Assembly (NCBI GenBank): GCA_020055645.1 | Contig: CM034550.1 | Coordinates: 17,869,001 to 17,933,000 of the forward strand | DNA length: 64,000 bases | Direction of reading: 5' to 3' | From: Tomocerus qinae | Lineage: Eukaryota; Arthropoda; Collembola; Entomobryomorpha; Tomoceridae | Part shown: positions 1-13,800 of the stretch, piece by piece | Position numbering within the stretch: position 1 is the first letter of the stretch | Layout: the number at the start of each line of letters is the position of its first letter | The notes under the pieces: generated by a model | The model's database searches: none | What the model saw: the letters and a program-made list of their open reading frames with translations, nothing else | What the model was told of the DNA's origin: nothing | Made by a program: the position numbers and the translations under genes

Positions 1-1838
1 CAACTTCAACTAACCAATATTAATGGTCATAAAATAATTGTACCAAAAATTAACGCAGCTGAATTTATATTATGAATTAAAAAGTATAGATTTTTATTGG
101 GTAATACAATTTAAAGCAGGTCATGAGAATTTAGGTAGTAATTAGCCAATTTTAGTAACAAAACAGATAAGTATTTCACTCCGAGTAAATTTCAAAATGT
201 GAGAAGGTAAATAAAAGCTTAGTTAGATCATTCTACAAAACGATGTATAAATACAAACGATGGATGATGTATCTATCTTTGTATCGTTACATTCTGTGAA
301 CTGTGAAGTGTAAAATAATTGGGAACTTGACATTGCATTGTGAGTATGGGATATAGAAAAGTGTTTTTAGGATATACAAGTCAGTGACATGGCTGCGTGT
401 GAGTGTGACAGTGTGCACATATCTATTGCGTGTGTTTCGACTAGAGAACATTAATTTAGAGAAAATAACGCAATACAATAGAGATATAAGAGTGAGTTGT
501 TAGTTTTAGTTGAGAATAGAATTTAGCTTCCCCTCGATGCACCCCTCTTAGTAAAGATACGTTTTGTCATTAGCAGGAAGACAACTTATGACAAGCATGA
601 AACACTGTCATGAAGACAAGACGATGACAAGTAATCAAACTGTCATAATAAGTAAGCTCTCTGCAGTGCAGCAGTGTCACCATATGTCTTCAGATATTAT
701 AAGGATATTAGTGATGAGATAGCTAGTGTATCAGTTGGTGATATGAATAGAGGATATTTCGTATGTAATCTTCTAAGGCTTTATCCTCCCTTTCTTTATC
801 ATCCTTCTAGAATAAATATCACTTTCCTTGTCTTTGGGATGATACTATGTACTAGAGTAGTTCCAGATTGCTTATTGTTAGATTAGTTTGTACCTTACCT
901 TTTGTTAACTATATAGCAAAGAAAAGCCAAACTAAGTAATAGCAAGTCACAGCAAAGCAAACGGAATTAACGAATATAGTTGTATAGGGAAAGGGGGATT
1001 CATCTCTAAACTATTATCTACTTACATTAGCTTTAGCTTAGCTGTCTACACTTAGGACAGGAGCAATAGAATAACTGTTAGTGAACTAAAGTGAAGTCAC
1101 TCAGTGTACGCCGAGCATTAACGAAAACGAAACTAATCTAACTACCTAGGAAGACGTGCTTAATTGAAAATTTAATCAGCACCACCGTCTGCACTCACCG
1201 ACAGATAGATACGAGCCCTTTATTAAGATTGTAATAACATAAGCACTAAATACGATGCTCTGGATTTTATGTACCTACACACTAAACTTACCATTCCAAC
1301 ATGTAACTCTTATAATGAACTAACCAATTGGACTCCTGGTGTGTAGCCTAGCAGGTCATTTAGTTATTTAGTACTGTGGTCGATGCTTTATTCCTCTTTA
1401 CCTACCATCAACCTATTTTATTACACTCACTTGAATCCTGTACACTACATTAAATGCACTACCTACTGTTACACATAGGAGGAAACTTCATTAGACTAAT
1501 CTCATGAAATCAAAATCACAAGTGTGAAAATGTACTTTCACTTACACAATGAATGAATTGTTGAGCCTCCTTCCTACTACTACCAATTTCCAAATTGGAA
1601 ATATTTTGTTACTACATTGTTCGCACGTGTGTAACTCTATAAACTCGTCAAAACCTCTTCTGAAAGAGAATTAATTAAATTTTGTATTACTACTTAAACT
1701 GCAAAATAAATCTGGGAAATAGAGCGAAAATTTTAACTCACGCCATTTAGTTATCTGCATGTGGATTTACAAATTCTGATATCAAAATTAAATTCAGATT
1801 TTAACTGTATAAAATATCTCGTTTTTGTTGTAAAGCAG
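1..1838. other. No supported gene; upstream/intron sequence of the DUF7042-type gene
   Basis: AT-rich DNA with frequent stop codons in all frames. The short open frames here do not resemble known proteins and lack convincing splice sites. The first coding exon I can assign starts at 1839 and begins in the middle of a codon, so at least one upstream exon (expected to carry the start codon and signal peptide) must exist. I could not find it here; with introns of 1-3 kb in this gene it may lie before the window. Confidence 0.6.
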
Positions 1839-4800
1839 GTGAAAGTTGCCGTTTTCCCATCAGCTACTATGGGAGTTACTTCCAGTCTGGAGTTCATCAT
1901 TCCATAACAATCAATCGAAGTGCAATCACCAGCAAAGGGAAATGCTTAGAGGCTGACGGAGAAAAGTACCTACTTTACAATGAGTAAGGAAATACATTGA
2001 AAAATTGTAAAAAACCAATCAAAAAGTTTTTTTGGAAATTGAGCAGTGAATTGATGCTTGGAATTTCTTTTTTCAGACGTGATAGTTGTTATAGATGTTT
2101 AGTTTTCCATGAAAAGCATGCAAATGTTCTGCAATACAAAGAAAGTGAGTAAACTTGAATAATTAATAGTGATAATGATAATGAAAGCTTAGAGAAGAAT
2201 TTTAATATCATTTCTTCAATGTTTTCAGCATTTTGTATGCCAGAACGTCGATCTTTAAAGCACATTTGCTCAACTATAACGGGAGATGCAATGTTGTTCA
2301 GTATGTTCAGATTAGATGCTAAAGAAATAGATTGTCCATTCAAAGGGCCATATATTTTCTCATACAACCGAGGACATGGAGAATGCCGATCTCCAATGTC
2401 CTCGATGAATTCATGCATTAAGCCTTCTCGATTGTCTTTTAACTACCAAGCATGTCCAGATGTTGAATCAACAGAAAGTACAGGTAACCAAAATAATCCG
2501 CTCTCCTGAGGAATTGACCTAATTAAAATTTTATTCAAAAAAAATTCCTATGCTAATATTTTGAAATAAATGACTTTACGTTACTCGAAATCGAAGATTT
2601 ATTTTCAGGAATATTGTAGTAAAAGAATTCTGTTTTGTAATATAGTGGAAGAGGTGCAGTGTCTGGCGACGTGGAAAGAAGGTTCATCTCGGTATCTCCT
2701 CGGTTTGATCCAATATAAACACCACGAAGCATCGTATGAAGATAGATTCCGTTGCTTCGTGTACGAAAAGAGCAAAAGAGGAGAAGGAATGGGAAGTGGT
2801 GGGAGTTTTTCGCAATTCCACCACTCTCAACAATCTCAAAGACCCTCTCATGGACATTTTCCAAGCAATAACACTGATCACGTTTTCCGTGTAGCCCAAT
2901 CTGGTGACGCGACGTGTCAAGGAGTAGATGCTACGCAAAGTGCTATGGAAGGCTCCAGGACCATGACACTTCGCAGAGGTAAGCAAAATCTAAATTACTT
3001 GCCGTTGTCCCTCTTCGTTCCAAATCTCAGGAAGCATACTTATCACTATCTACTATTCGTAGTAGCAAGTAGAAACTATTAGAAGAGTACACCCACCCAT
3101 TTAGTTTTCCTAATGGATATATAGAGATATAAAATATACAGTTCTAAAATTGTTAAACTGCGATAATGAGACTCTTAAGGTTGAAAAGGTAGGTTTGGTA
3201 TAACTCTGTAAAACTATGTTAAGTAACGTAAGCAAAACTTGGTTAACGAAGCCAACTTTAGCTACTGATTCGTAAGCATTCTCATTTAGTTGGCAGGCAC
3301 CTTTCTTAATCTTAAGCATTTGCAATTTTGGTAATAATAATATTATATCTACCCCATATCTAAGTTGGAGAAGACATTCACATATGTATGAATAGATATC
3401 TAAAGCCAAAGCTTGCTTGGCAAGTTAATGAGCTCCTGACTTAAAATATGCGCCGAATTCACCCCAATAAAACAAAGTTTTCCTTTCCTTATAATGTACT
3501 GGTACGGGAACAGATGACTGGAAACTCGCAGTCTTCTTGTCATAAACTTTAGCCTTAGCTGATCTTATTAATAATTTCAAGTTTAATGAATTCAAAAGCT
3601 ATTTCGACCCCCGCTGTCGCTGCACTGCACTCTTTCTTTTAAAACTTTCTGTTTTCCACCATAATACAGGAGACACTTTATGATTCGCTTATTTTCATTC
3701 CGAATTCCGCCTAGTCTAAAAGTGGAAAATATTCTGGCCAAACTAAAAAGGCAAACACTACATACTATGGCAAATACCAAAAAGGCAACAATGTTGAAGA
3801 TAGGTAGACTATTCTGCAGAACCATAACTTATGTTGTAAATATTGATGTTTTTGTGCATAAAAACCATCGTAATACATTACACAGTAGGAAAAGTAAAGG
3901 AAATAGCAAGAAAAAAAATCCCTAGGAAAAATTGACAAGTGGAGATTTTACCAGGTAATATCATTAAGCTATCAGTGGTGAAAACCTGAAATCATAAGTT
4001 AAGGTAGAATTATTTTTTATTGTGTTCTAAAACATTTACCTCAAAAGTAAATAGAAAGAATCAACACAAATTGAAAATAATCTTTAGAATTCTAATATTA
4101 ACTACAAGTAGGTAGTAAATTCTTGTATGCGTAGGTGCAAAAGCATTTGGACTTTTGCCAAATATTTGTTCTGTGTGTTGTTTGCATTTTCAGTTTGCTT
4201 AAGAATGCTACTTAACATTAGTACATTTACAGAAGGATGTCAAATTATGAAATCTGTGAGAGAGAAATGGAAATATGGTAGAAACATGTTGTTCATTAAT
4301 ATCTGTGCAAAACACACATGAGTTTAGTTTAAAAAGGGTAGATCTACAAGAAACTGAAGAAAGTGCATTAAAATGTTTTAATTAGTAATTTAAGTACACA
4401 ATTCTAAGATGGTAGTATAGTAATGTGTAGTAGTTTAGTTGTTTGATAAGTTAGAGTGTTTATAAAATAGGATTGTAGTGTAAGGAGGGTAATTTAGTAT
4501 AGAGAAGGATAGTAATTCAGTGAGTGTGTACACAGTAGTTGACAGAGTGAAGACAGAATTGAATTAATGTAATATAGGAAGGAACCACAGCTTGGTTTGG
4601 TACTTAACTTACTTTTGAAAAGGAAAGTTTTTGTCGTGAGTAAGTTTGCAGTTGTAAGTAGTTGGGAGGAGGGAGTGGATGTTGTGTACGACAAGTCAAG
4701 TAGAATTAAAAGGAAGTTTGCAAGTACCTTTCTATGTTTGTATGAAGAAAATTCAGTCAAAGATGATAGAATTACAATTGATGCAGATGTAAAAGGAAGG

Positions 4801-7800
4801 GGAAGTCTTTTTGTGTGTTCCTCTCTACAACATAATAAGATAGGTACACTTCCATTGCCTATCTGGAAGGATCTATCAACTTTGTATTGTATCTTATGCG
4901 GTAAACAGTTAAGGATGGACTGCAGTAGAGATAGAGAGTACAAGGAGACACTTGAAGATAGCGGAATGAAAACTGTGAAGTCAAACATCAATTGAAAGAG
5001 TCTAGTAGTAGGGAAAGAGCCGCTCCTTCTCAGTTCTCTCCGCTTAGCCTGTCTTCGTTTGGTTTTCGTGTAATAAAACTTGGTCATAAATCAAGGCAGT
5101 TTCTGTGCATGCATATTTAGTTGATCTTAGATCTCCTCCGGTTGGTTGTTGGTTTTCTGTGTTGACTAGAGACTCCGACTTTTTAGGAAGCTTCTCTACT
5201 ATATAGTAATAGCACAGTATGATTCTATAGTTGATTTTACTCGGTTGTTCCTAACTTCATTTTCCTGGAGTCAACACGGAGAGTTTATCTTGGTGCACAG
5301 ACACTCTTATGGAACAAACTGTATGATATTGAACGTAGTATATTACATAATGTCAGACAACGAAGAAATTATACGCACCTACATATTAAAAAGCAAAGAT
5401 GCATCTTTCTCTGTCTCGTCCTGACTTACGTAATAGTAATGGGGATGTGATGTGATGCAATGCGGTGTGCCTCTCGATGTTTTATGTGGAATGCGTAAGT
5501 AGTAGTGTAATGTTCTTCAGTTTGTCTAGGCGAAACGCAAAACGCACGCTACGCAGCTTGTCTTGGATGAATAACCCGAATTTATCTCAAAGAAGAGTCA
5601 AGTCATCACATTAGCTCAAAGCCGACTATAGCTCAACAGTGCACCAAAGCGACAAAAACTCTAGACGTAGATGTAGCTATAAAGGAAATGCTAATGCTTT
5701 TCCACACTATTTCTCTATGAATAGCGCATTTGCGAGAAGTTTGTGGGAGCTTATCCAAATCTACCTTATTATTAAAAGATAATATATAATAATATAGGCA
5801 TATAATATGAGAGACTTGTATTTTGCGGTGAAGGTTGAAAGTTGACTTTGACTTGAGTTCCGAGTGGAAGGTACACAAAAGTAGAGGAGATGCATTATGT
5901 AAAAGTTTCAGCTTCCAAGGTTGAAGCGTTATTAAGAATATTAGTAACGATTTTTATACACTTTTTCTACCGTGTTTACAAACTACTTCCCTTTGTGTTT
6001 GTTGACACTGGAGAAAGCCCCAACCCTGATCTAATTGTTTCTTAATGATATTTTCCACGAAATCTGTCCGTCATTACGTCTTTGTTATTTGATTTTGATG
6101 AGAGTTGAAGTATAATCTACTTTATCTATAAAATGTAATTTGTTAGAAAACTTTTCTTCCTTATTACAGTGCACCAGCCAAAATCTTGTCAGTTTCCCTC
6201 CTGGGTTCAACAGCATAAACAATGGGATACTCTCGACCGGAAATCCGCTTTTGTATTTGAAGCAAATCATCTCCGTATTAATAATTCCACCGAGTCGGCA
6301 CCACACCATTCGCTTGAATTGTCTATGACAGCAATATGCTCACAAATTGTGGAAGATCCAACTTTGGATTGGGTAAAACTTGTCATCCACTCCACTCTTG
6401 GCTGGTAAAATTTAATTATTTTTTGTTTCAAGAGTTTACAGACTTATTTGCAGATTCTTTCAAACCTAACCTGTACCTTACTTTCAGTGTAAACGGATTT
6501 ATGTGTCTTTCAATATACCGGCGTGATGGTCACATTATTGAACTTCAAATGGGTAAGAAACAATTTTAATATCTGATCCACAAAACTTTTTGCGATTTGT
6601 AACACAACCAAGTTCCTTAAAATTACAGGCTGGCTTATTCATTCAGTGTGTTGATAGAGTTGCAACATTTCATGCAAAATATATTCGCTAGATAAAATAA
6701 CCCCCTTGCAAATCACAAAGATCCTTCCTAAGTCAGCTGTCATCAAAAGGATGGACAATGATACCTTAATTTAATTTCATGTAGTTAATTATTAGTGGAA
6801 TATTACGTGATTGACTTAGTATTAGTTGCAGACTTGTTTGCTAGAAATCGAGCTTTATTACTACATTGCACAATGGTTAATATAGCTAGCAAACGAAATT
6901 TAATGAAATTAGTGGTTATCCACATTTACAATTATAATTAGACATCATTCTTGTTGGATATGGATCAACGGAAAGTAAATTAAGTGTGTTATCCTGTTTC
7001 GATCAAAATGTCATTTATTCATTGTCACTCTTGTATTATGTCATAGTACATGTTGGAGATAAAGTTCCATTTAGAGCAACAGACATGTTGTGGCTTGTGA
7101 GTCTTTTCTTATGGTAATTATTGTAGTATAACCTGCCCTGTAATAATAATATGCATAATGCATCACTAAACTTCGAGCTACGTTCGTAATTGTCGCTGCC
7201 TAATGACAATGATCGTACAAAATAGTAACAATAATATACGAATGCTATTTCACTTAGGTCTATATTTGGATTAGATTTCCTAATGGAAGCCTAGAATGCC
7301 ATTCTAGTGTCACACATTGTAATTTGTGTTGTGACACACAAAACGCCCTCCCATTCCAACAAGAAAACATATTAGAGCCTAAATACCCAGTCACTGCATG
7401 ATGTTCAGTCAGCCTTATTGTCAACTTACCCTTTGCCATTCATTTAGACACAGCAGCCTTCTTCTATACTTTCCTCTATCCGGGTATACACCCAAACACA
7501 CGCAGTGTAAAATACAAGGCTTTACCGAATATACACGTGCGGTCTCTCAGTACACATTCTCATGATAATTCCTCTCTTTTTAATTGGACAGGTAACATGG
7601 CCCGGAGAGCTGAGGATGCCTGTCAACTGTCATATTTCGACCAGAGTCATTTACCGTACATCACATTAGTTTGTAAGTGATTTACCTTGTTTAACTTTAC
7701 ATTCACAACTTAATATTTTTCTTGACAATTACGCCCATAGAGAACAGCATAATATTTCACGATCGTTGTCTTTTATAGCTTAAGAACGAGTTTTTAAACA

Positions 7801-10800
7801 TCTCCACACAAGTATATAATGTAAGATCACGTATGTTTCTTATCTAGGTGAAATTTTAGTCTTGGTACGAACATAAAAATTTTAAATAGCTGATTTTATA
7901 TGTAGGGTATATCAGAATGGGGCTTTAAATTATTATCTTAGTATGTAATGAAGTTTAATTTTGCTGGAGAAGTGAGAGTAAGAGTTGACGCAGAGCAATG
8001 AACAGTATAGTCAAGACAGGGGCATATCGTACCCATATTTTTATGATAATAGCAGTAATAACTTGAAAAGTCGGGTATGTGTATGTGTATCTTGAATCTT
8101 GCTTATAAATTCATGTCACAGAGCGCCGTGATTTTCTATTGTGAACGTGTGGTTCATGGATGTATAATATTTCTGAATTGCATTGCGCCACACTGGCTTA
8201 TTGTTACTAATAATGCAGTATTGGAGAAAAAGCTTGTATTTCAGAGTACTTACATAGTTACGTATTATTTACAACACCAATAGGGCAGAGAGGAGGACTG
8301 GTTAGCTGAGGATTTTGCCACTAGCGAGTAGCAATACATAAACTTAGAGCAGACATAAGTACCTAAGTACTTGGTGCTATAAAATGTTTTACATAGAATA
8401 TTCCAAGGTCATTGTATGTAGGTATTTTATTCGGAATTTGGTGCAGCATACTCAGTGGGGTAGATTATATGAAAAGATATATGCCCACGTCTTGCATGTG
8501 TATTACATATAGGATTTAATGGACTCTGGGCTGAAATTGTTTTGTTTTTCGGTAGGCGAGCAAAGCAAATAGCGAAGCTTTAGGCTACAATTCTGAAAAT
8601 TTAGTTAGCAATACAGTAAGCTACAAAGTATGAGATCACATGCTCCACCACCACCAACGAACTCAATGGACACGTGTAGAATACAAAATAAGAATTATTC
8701 TCTCGGTGGAAAGTAAAAGCAGGATATAGAAAGTTGAGATGTTCTATGTAAAGATACGTCCTACGTACCCCCAACCAACATAAGTCAAACCCGGCACATT
8801 AAGTATAATATTACCAATATATGCAGTATATACTTGCCAAGTTGAGCGTATGAAGACACTGTCCTATGGAAAGTGTTCCTCCAGCATTATTGTATCGTCT
8901 GTCGGTAGTAAAATAAAACCCTTTTTCGGAAGGTTAGTTGGGAATCGTGTAGACTGCTGCATTGGAGTTTCTGACAAAAGAGAAAGATAGATAGGGATAG
9001 AAAATCTAAACTAACACTTCTCTGCACTCAATACATGCTTAAGTATTCAGGAGCATTAAGGACTTATAGTGCGAGACACAAGACAATAAGCTAAATATAT
9101 AAACTGCATGAAAAGCTAGACAATTCTCAATGCAAGCTGAACCGAATTGTGAATTTCACTTTGGGTTTACGCAATTTTCCAAAGACTGAGGTATTATCTT
9201 GTTACCATAACCAGTTGCAACATCAGGTTATCACTAGGGCCTACTACTCACATTAGAAAATGTCCTTGGAGTATATCGCACAGGATTCACATTACCCGGC
9301 TACTGTTACATAATGTACTAGAGAAGGAAATACAGAAAGCGAAACCCACTCAGTAAGGTCTAGATACTTAGTGACGGACAATTCTGTATAAAATACGACT
9401 AGGAACTACTTTAGTACTGAGGTAGGTACTCTTTATCAAAGTGTCGTTTACCCAAATGGTTATAGCCGATAAGAATAAAGTAGTCTTCGATAACCATCCT
9501 TATTGTTTCTTCCTATTCTCACATATATCATTCTATATATAGCTTCTGCAATCGAAACAAGACACTGTCCAAATTGGGGAAGGTTTTCTGTCACCGGACT
9601 CTCAAAGGAGGGGAGAAAAATCAATGACAAGTGCATTCATGGGGGATTTAATACTCTACTAAGTGTGGGTTGTAGCAGCTTGGACACTTTTCAATTTCGG
9701 TCAGACTGCGTAACACCCGCTGTGGATTTCACTCCTCAAGGTAACTTTTATTATTAGCCAGCACATCTGTAAGTACCAGTTTTTTTGACGGAAAACAGTT
9801 TAATTAAGATTGATTTTTGATGTTTAATTTACTTGTCAAAAGATATATTGACTTGGAAGTAAAATTGTGTTGGAAATTGTAGTATTGAGATGAAGGTTTA
9901 ATCGAATTAAGAAGGTTTTATTTTGATCTCAGACTACAACTGTCACGGGTGGTGGGAAGAGCAAGGGGTGAGTTACCTCATAGCAGGAACGAAATCCGGA
10001 TTCTCAAACTCTCAATCATCCTCTCACAATCATCGGCATGCGAAACAACGCTCGTGCTTCGTTTTCCGTGAAAAGACAACAGATCCGGAGACAGCTGCCC
10101 TCGAAACATCCTCTCGTCTTCACTCGCAGCACCAACAACAGGGAATTCACTTTGATGAGGACGAGTCCCTTTTGGATGGCAATGGTCAAGAGGATTTCAT
10201 TTCAAGTTCAGGTTCGAGCCAGAGGAGAATTCTTGAATTCTCTAGTTTTGCTGACTCATGCAGACGAAATGTTATTTTGGGAGTTGAAGGAACGATGGCT
10301 TTCAATGTCACTAGAAATGGCAAGTATTCTTTGGTTTTATTCCACACATTCGACATGCACAGAGTACAATTCAATAGACATTCCTTTAGAACTTTAGAAA
10401 AAGGTATGTCTGTATTATTTGTGTACCTACGTATATGGAATAATTTATATTCTATCGCATGACCATAGTCATGACGTAACTCTTTCTTCTTTTTCTTCGT
10501 CAAATATATATGGGGTTGGCTTCCTTGCTCTTCTGTTTATTTTGGATTTGAAGCCTGAATAGCTGTTCAGTTCAGTAATGTTACTCTCTCTGTGCTGTGA
10601 ATAGCCCATTGAAAATTCTAGGCGAGTCCTTAAGCTCGCAGACTTTGACTCAAGTCAAATACTTATGAAAACTGTTTGTTTATCTTTAGGTCAATGCTTC
10701 GACATCAACTCAGCGTCTGGAAAAGGCTGTTCTACTCTCATCTTCTGCATTTTGATTTCTTTGTATGCAGCTACTATCAATGTGCTATCGACAGTTTTTT

Positions 10801-10805
10801 CGTAG
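1839..10805 (+). CDS. Conserved arthropod cysteine-rich cell-surface/secreted protein, DUF7042-7045 type, 5' partial
   Basis: Ten exons join in phase: 1839-1983, 2077-2144, 2229-2483, 2646-2978, 6170-6404, 6488-6552, 7592-7672, 9543-9740, 9933-10319 (or 10403) and 10690-10805, giving about 626 residues to the TAG at 10803. Seen: repeated modules with spaced cysteines and motifs such as FQSGVHH, HEKHANVLQYKE, CPFKGPYIFSYNRGHGEC, CLATWKEGSSRYL, FRCFVYEK, GFMCLSIYRRDGHIIELQ, VGCSSLDTFQFRSDC and CHGWWEEQGVSYLI. From memory, these match a widely conserved insect protein annotated only as tandem domains of unknown function (DUF7042/7043/7044/7045); its biochemical role is not known to me. The last exon encodes a hydrophobic segment followed directly by the stop, which suggests a GPI-anchor signal or a C-terminal membrane anchor. 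Signal peptide and start codon are missing from the model. AATAAA at about 11589 is a plausible poly(A) signal. Confidence 0.85.
2979..6169. other. Large intron of the DUF7042-type gene
   Basis: A 3.2-kb intron between the exons ending at 2978 (donor gtaag) and starting at 6170 (acceptor ttattacag). A 197-codon open frame on the minus strand (4494-5087) is low-complexity in Ser/Leu/Thr and has no family motifs, so I treat it as chance. Nothing else recognisable. Confidence 0.7.
6553..7591. other. Intron of the DUF7042-type gene
   Basis: A 1.0-kb intron flanked by gtaag at 6553 and an ag at 7590-7591. Nothing recognisable inside. Confidence 0.7.
7673..9542. other. Intron of the DUF7042-type gene
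   Basis: A 1.9-kb intron flanked by gtaagtga at 7673 and tatatatag ending at 9542. No coding or RNA features seen. Confidence 0.7.
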
Positions 10806-13800
10806 TAAGCACTGGAAAAAAAAGCAAAGTCAAACTATCTGTGGAAGAATGAAGAAAAGTACATAGACTACAGGAAAATATAGTTCAGCTGTAGCTCATC
10901 TCATGAAATATTAAATTGTACACAACCATAGGATAGAATAACATAAAATACAAACGTATACGGAATACTTAATAAAACCAACGAAGAAGAAGTCAGCTCA
11001 ACAACAGCCATACCAACCAACCAGTCCAGTGAAAACTCCAGACTGTAAACTGGAAAGTCCTTTAGAGAGTAACCAGAGCAGAACTTGTCTTCTGGTTCTG
11101 CTACATGAAGATAGATTGATAGGTTGCTGTATAGATATACATACCAAGAGTGACATCACAAAATCTAACATGACTTGACATTACATGACAGGGTAAACAA
11201 AACAAAATCCATTATGAAAATTTAGTTTCGCATTGTTAGTGAGCTAGTAGAGAAAACACCAAAATCATGTCACAGTCTTGTGAATTGTATCTACTGCGGG
11301 AGAAATGGGAAAATATCGGTATACGACTCAAAATGCTAAATGGACATTCCTTTTAAAGACTATATAACACTAGAGTTAATTGTGTCCTCATGTCCCAATC
11401 GTTGCTTACCTATACATTCGGAGCGTATAATAGTGTAGTAATGTGTTGCACAATAACATTACTTACGTAACATGCCAGAAATAATCATTAAATTTTATGT
11501 AGTAGATTTGAAAATAGAAATAAGACTAACATTTCATTCATACTGTGATAAAATTTGTTTATGTAATGTATAAATGTGTAAGTTGTTAAATAAAATCTGT
11601 GATTGTAAAAGGAAAATCTGTTTTTCTTAGTTTCTTTCCATGTAATATATAGTTGGGGTAATCATTAGGGCACATTTTGAAACTATCTTTCAACAATGCA
11701 CGTAAATTATGGTTAGAACAAAACTCAAATGTATTTTTTCCTCCTCTCACTCACGACATTCTGTTTTGTAGTTTATGAAAATTATCACTGAAAGAGCGGA
11801 CGATAGTTTACAGAAAGATATCAAGTCACACTTTTAGGGTGTGAAACAAACTTTTCAAGTTGGGCATAACATTATGTCTGTCTGTGGGAAATGTATGTAT
11901 ACCTATATGTATGAACATTTCGGTGAGTATAAAAAAACTTTCCTAATGTGTTTTACGTTTACCCACCCAACTACTGAAGGACAGAGGATGTAGGTGTATT
12001 TTGTACATATGCCCCAACTAATACTAATATAACTCACATCACATCACTGCTTTCCAAATACCATCTTTTTTGAGAGAGGGGAGAATATAATATAATCCGT
12101 TGCGGCTCAGTTCCTGTCTCTCCCTCCCCCTTTTCTCTCCGCTTTTCTATTAACGTGGGGAATTTATGATATCATTGCGCCTCCGAGTGCTAAACATAAG
12201 CCAAGGTAGGACAAGATCAAACATTTTACTTCACGCACTAAAACTTTAAATCTTTACATTTCTGATATTCTAAATCCGTTACACATTTTTTGAGAAGAAT
12301 CTGCTTTTTGTTGTTTACATATTTATATAGATAGCAAGGTTTCAGTTGAGTTTATTTCTTTAGAACAAAATTCTAAACTATCTCATTACATTTTACTAAA
12401 TTCGTATAATTTGTGCTAAACTTTAATTTTTAAAGTAGTTAATAAACATGCACATTGAAGTAGTAAATTATTATATTTTCAACATCTGTTTCCATTTTTC
12501 AAATAAATCAGTATATTAGTATCTCAAATGAAAAATGGCTGCAACTAGGAGTAATGATGTGATTGCTAATTTAAGGAACAGATTTCCCAAACTATTTCCC
12601 GGTGCAACCTAATTGTCTCGTTTGATATCATTAATCAAGAAAACGCCGGGGACCTGATGAAACGCCCAGGAAGATGCCTAATTACTTGCTATACAGATTT
12701 ACATACTGTGAAACGTAGAAAAATGTTCAATCTCTATTTTCATGTAGGATAAAGTCCCCTATTATCCCATGAAATAAACATGGTAGCTGCGTATATTTTT
12801 CCTCAGGTAGTATCAATATCAAGATACGAAATAATAATAACGTAGAACAACGAAATGGTTATTTTAAAGAAAATAAATAACTGTACCTACCCTGATGTAT
12901 TTTTACTTTCTTCTGCATAGTGCTGGTTTAGTTTCATGGACTACGACAAAGCACGACAAGGTTTTCATAACCAACACTTTTTGACGTCATTACTTGGTTG
13001 TGGGTGTGTACACTTCTTCGTCTCGAATGCACTGCCGTTTTTTACATAAGAACTACATGCAAGACTTCAATCAAACTAGGAAAACCGAACTTTTTTACCA
13101 GAAAAGTGAAAGCTTTCGCTTACTCCATTTCCGGTGCTGCGTTTTCTGCTTTAGGTACTTTCGGTCCTTTATTTACCTCAGAGTATGCAATAAGAGTCGA
13201 CCCTTTCACGTTTTGTCGTTTTCCCTCCTCCTTCTCCCTTATTAGAATTTCTTTTCCACAGAATTTATTTTGTATAACGATAACTTAGATTCTCTAGTAA
13301 ACTATCAAGAACAAAAGAGAAGGAGCACCATGTCAATTTGATATAAAACTCACAATTATAATGCTACCTTTACCTGATGTAGATACGCGTGTAATAGAAA
13401 TACAGTTGGTAGATTTTGTTACTTTTCCCTCCTTCCTTCATTTCCCTATTTCAACCCTCTCAGTTTTACAACCCAGAGATGTAGTATACCCATTTTCTCC
13501 TCTACTACGCATTGATATTATTCTGTTAACTGTAAAAGGGTATCTCAACCTACTATTTCTCCGATTTTCTTCTCCTCTCACCCACAGAATCCATCATGCA
13601 ACTTTCACATTTACCTGTCCTATCCTTTTGATTGTTCCTAGATGCAATTTTCTCCGTCATTTCTCTTTTGACATGAAAATCAGGGAATGCACACCGCATT
13701 CATTTTACTATTTACTTCTCACTCCCAATTGAATGTTCTACCAATAATAATTCTCGTACTTAAATAATAATTTGTCGTTGGTAACACCGTTGTGAGCATT

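Noticed and set aside
4494-5087. 197-codon open frame on the minus strand inside an intron of the DUF7042-type gene
   Set aside because: Low-complexity Ser/Leu/Thr composition, no domain or motif, no signal peptide or splice support, and opposite in strand to the host gene; most likely chance.
12994-13732. Plus-strand open frames around 13.0-13.7 kb
   Set aside because: Overlapping frames on pyrimidine-rich sequence, rich in Phe/Leu/Ser, with no family motifs.
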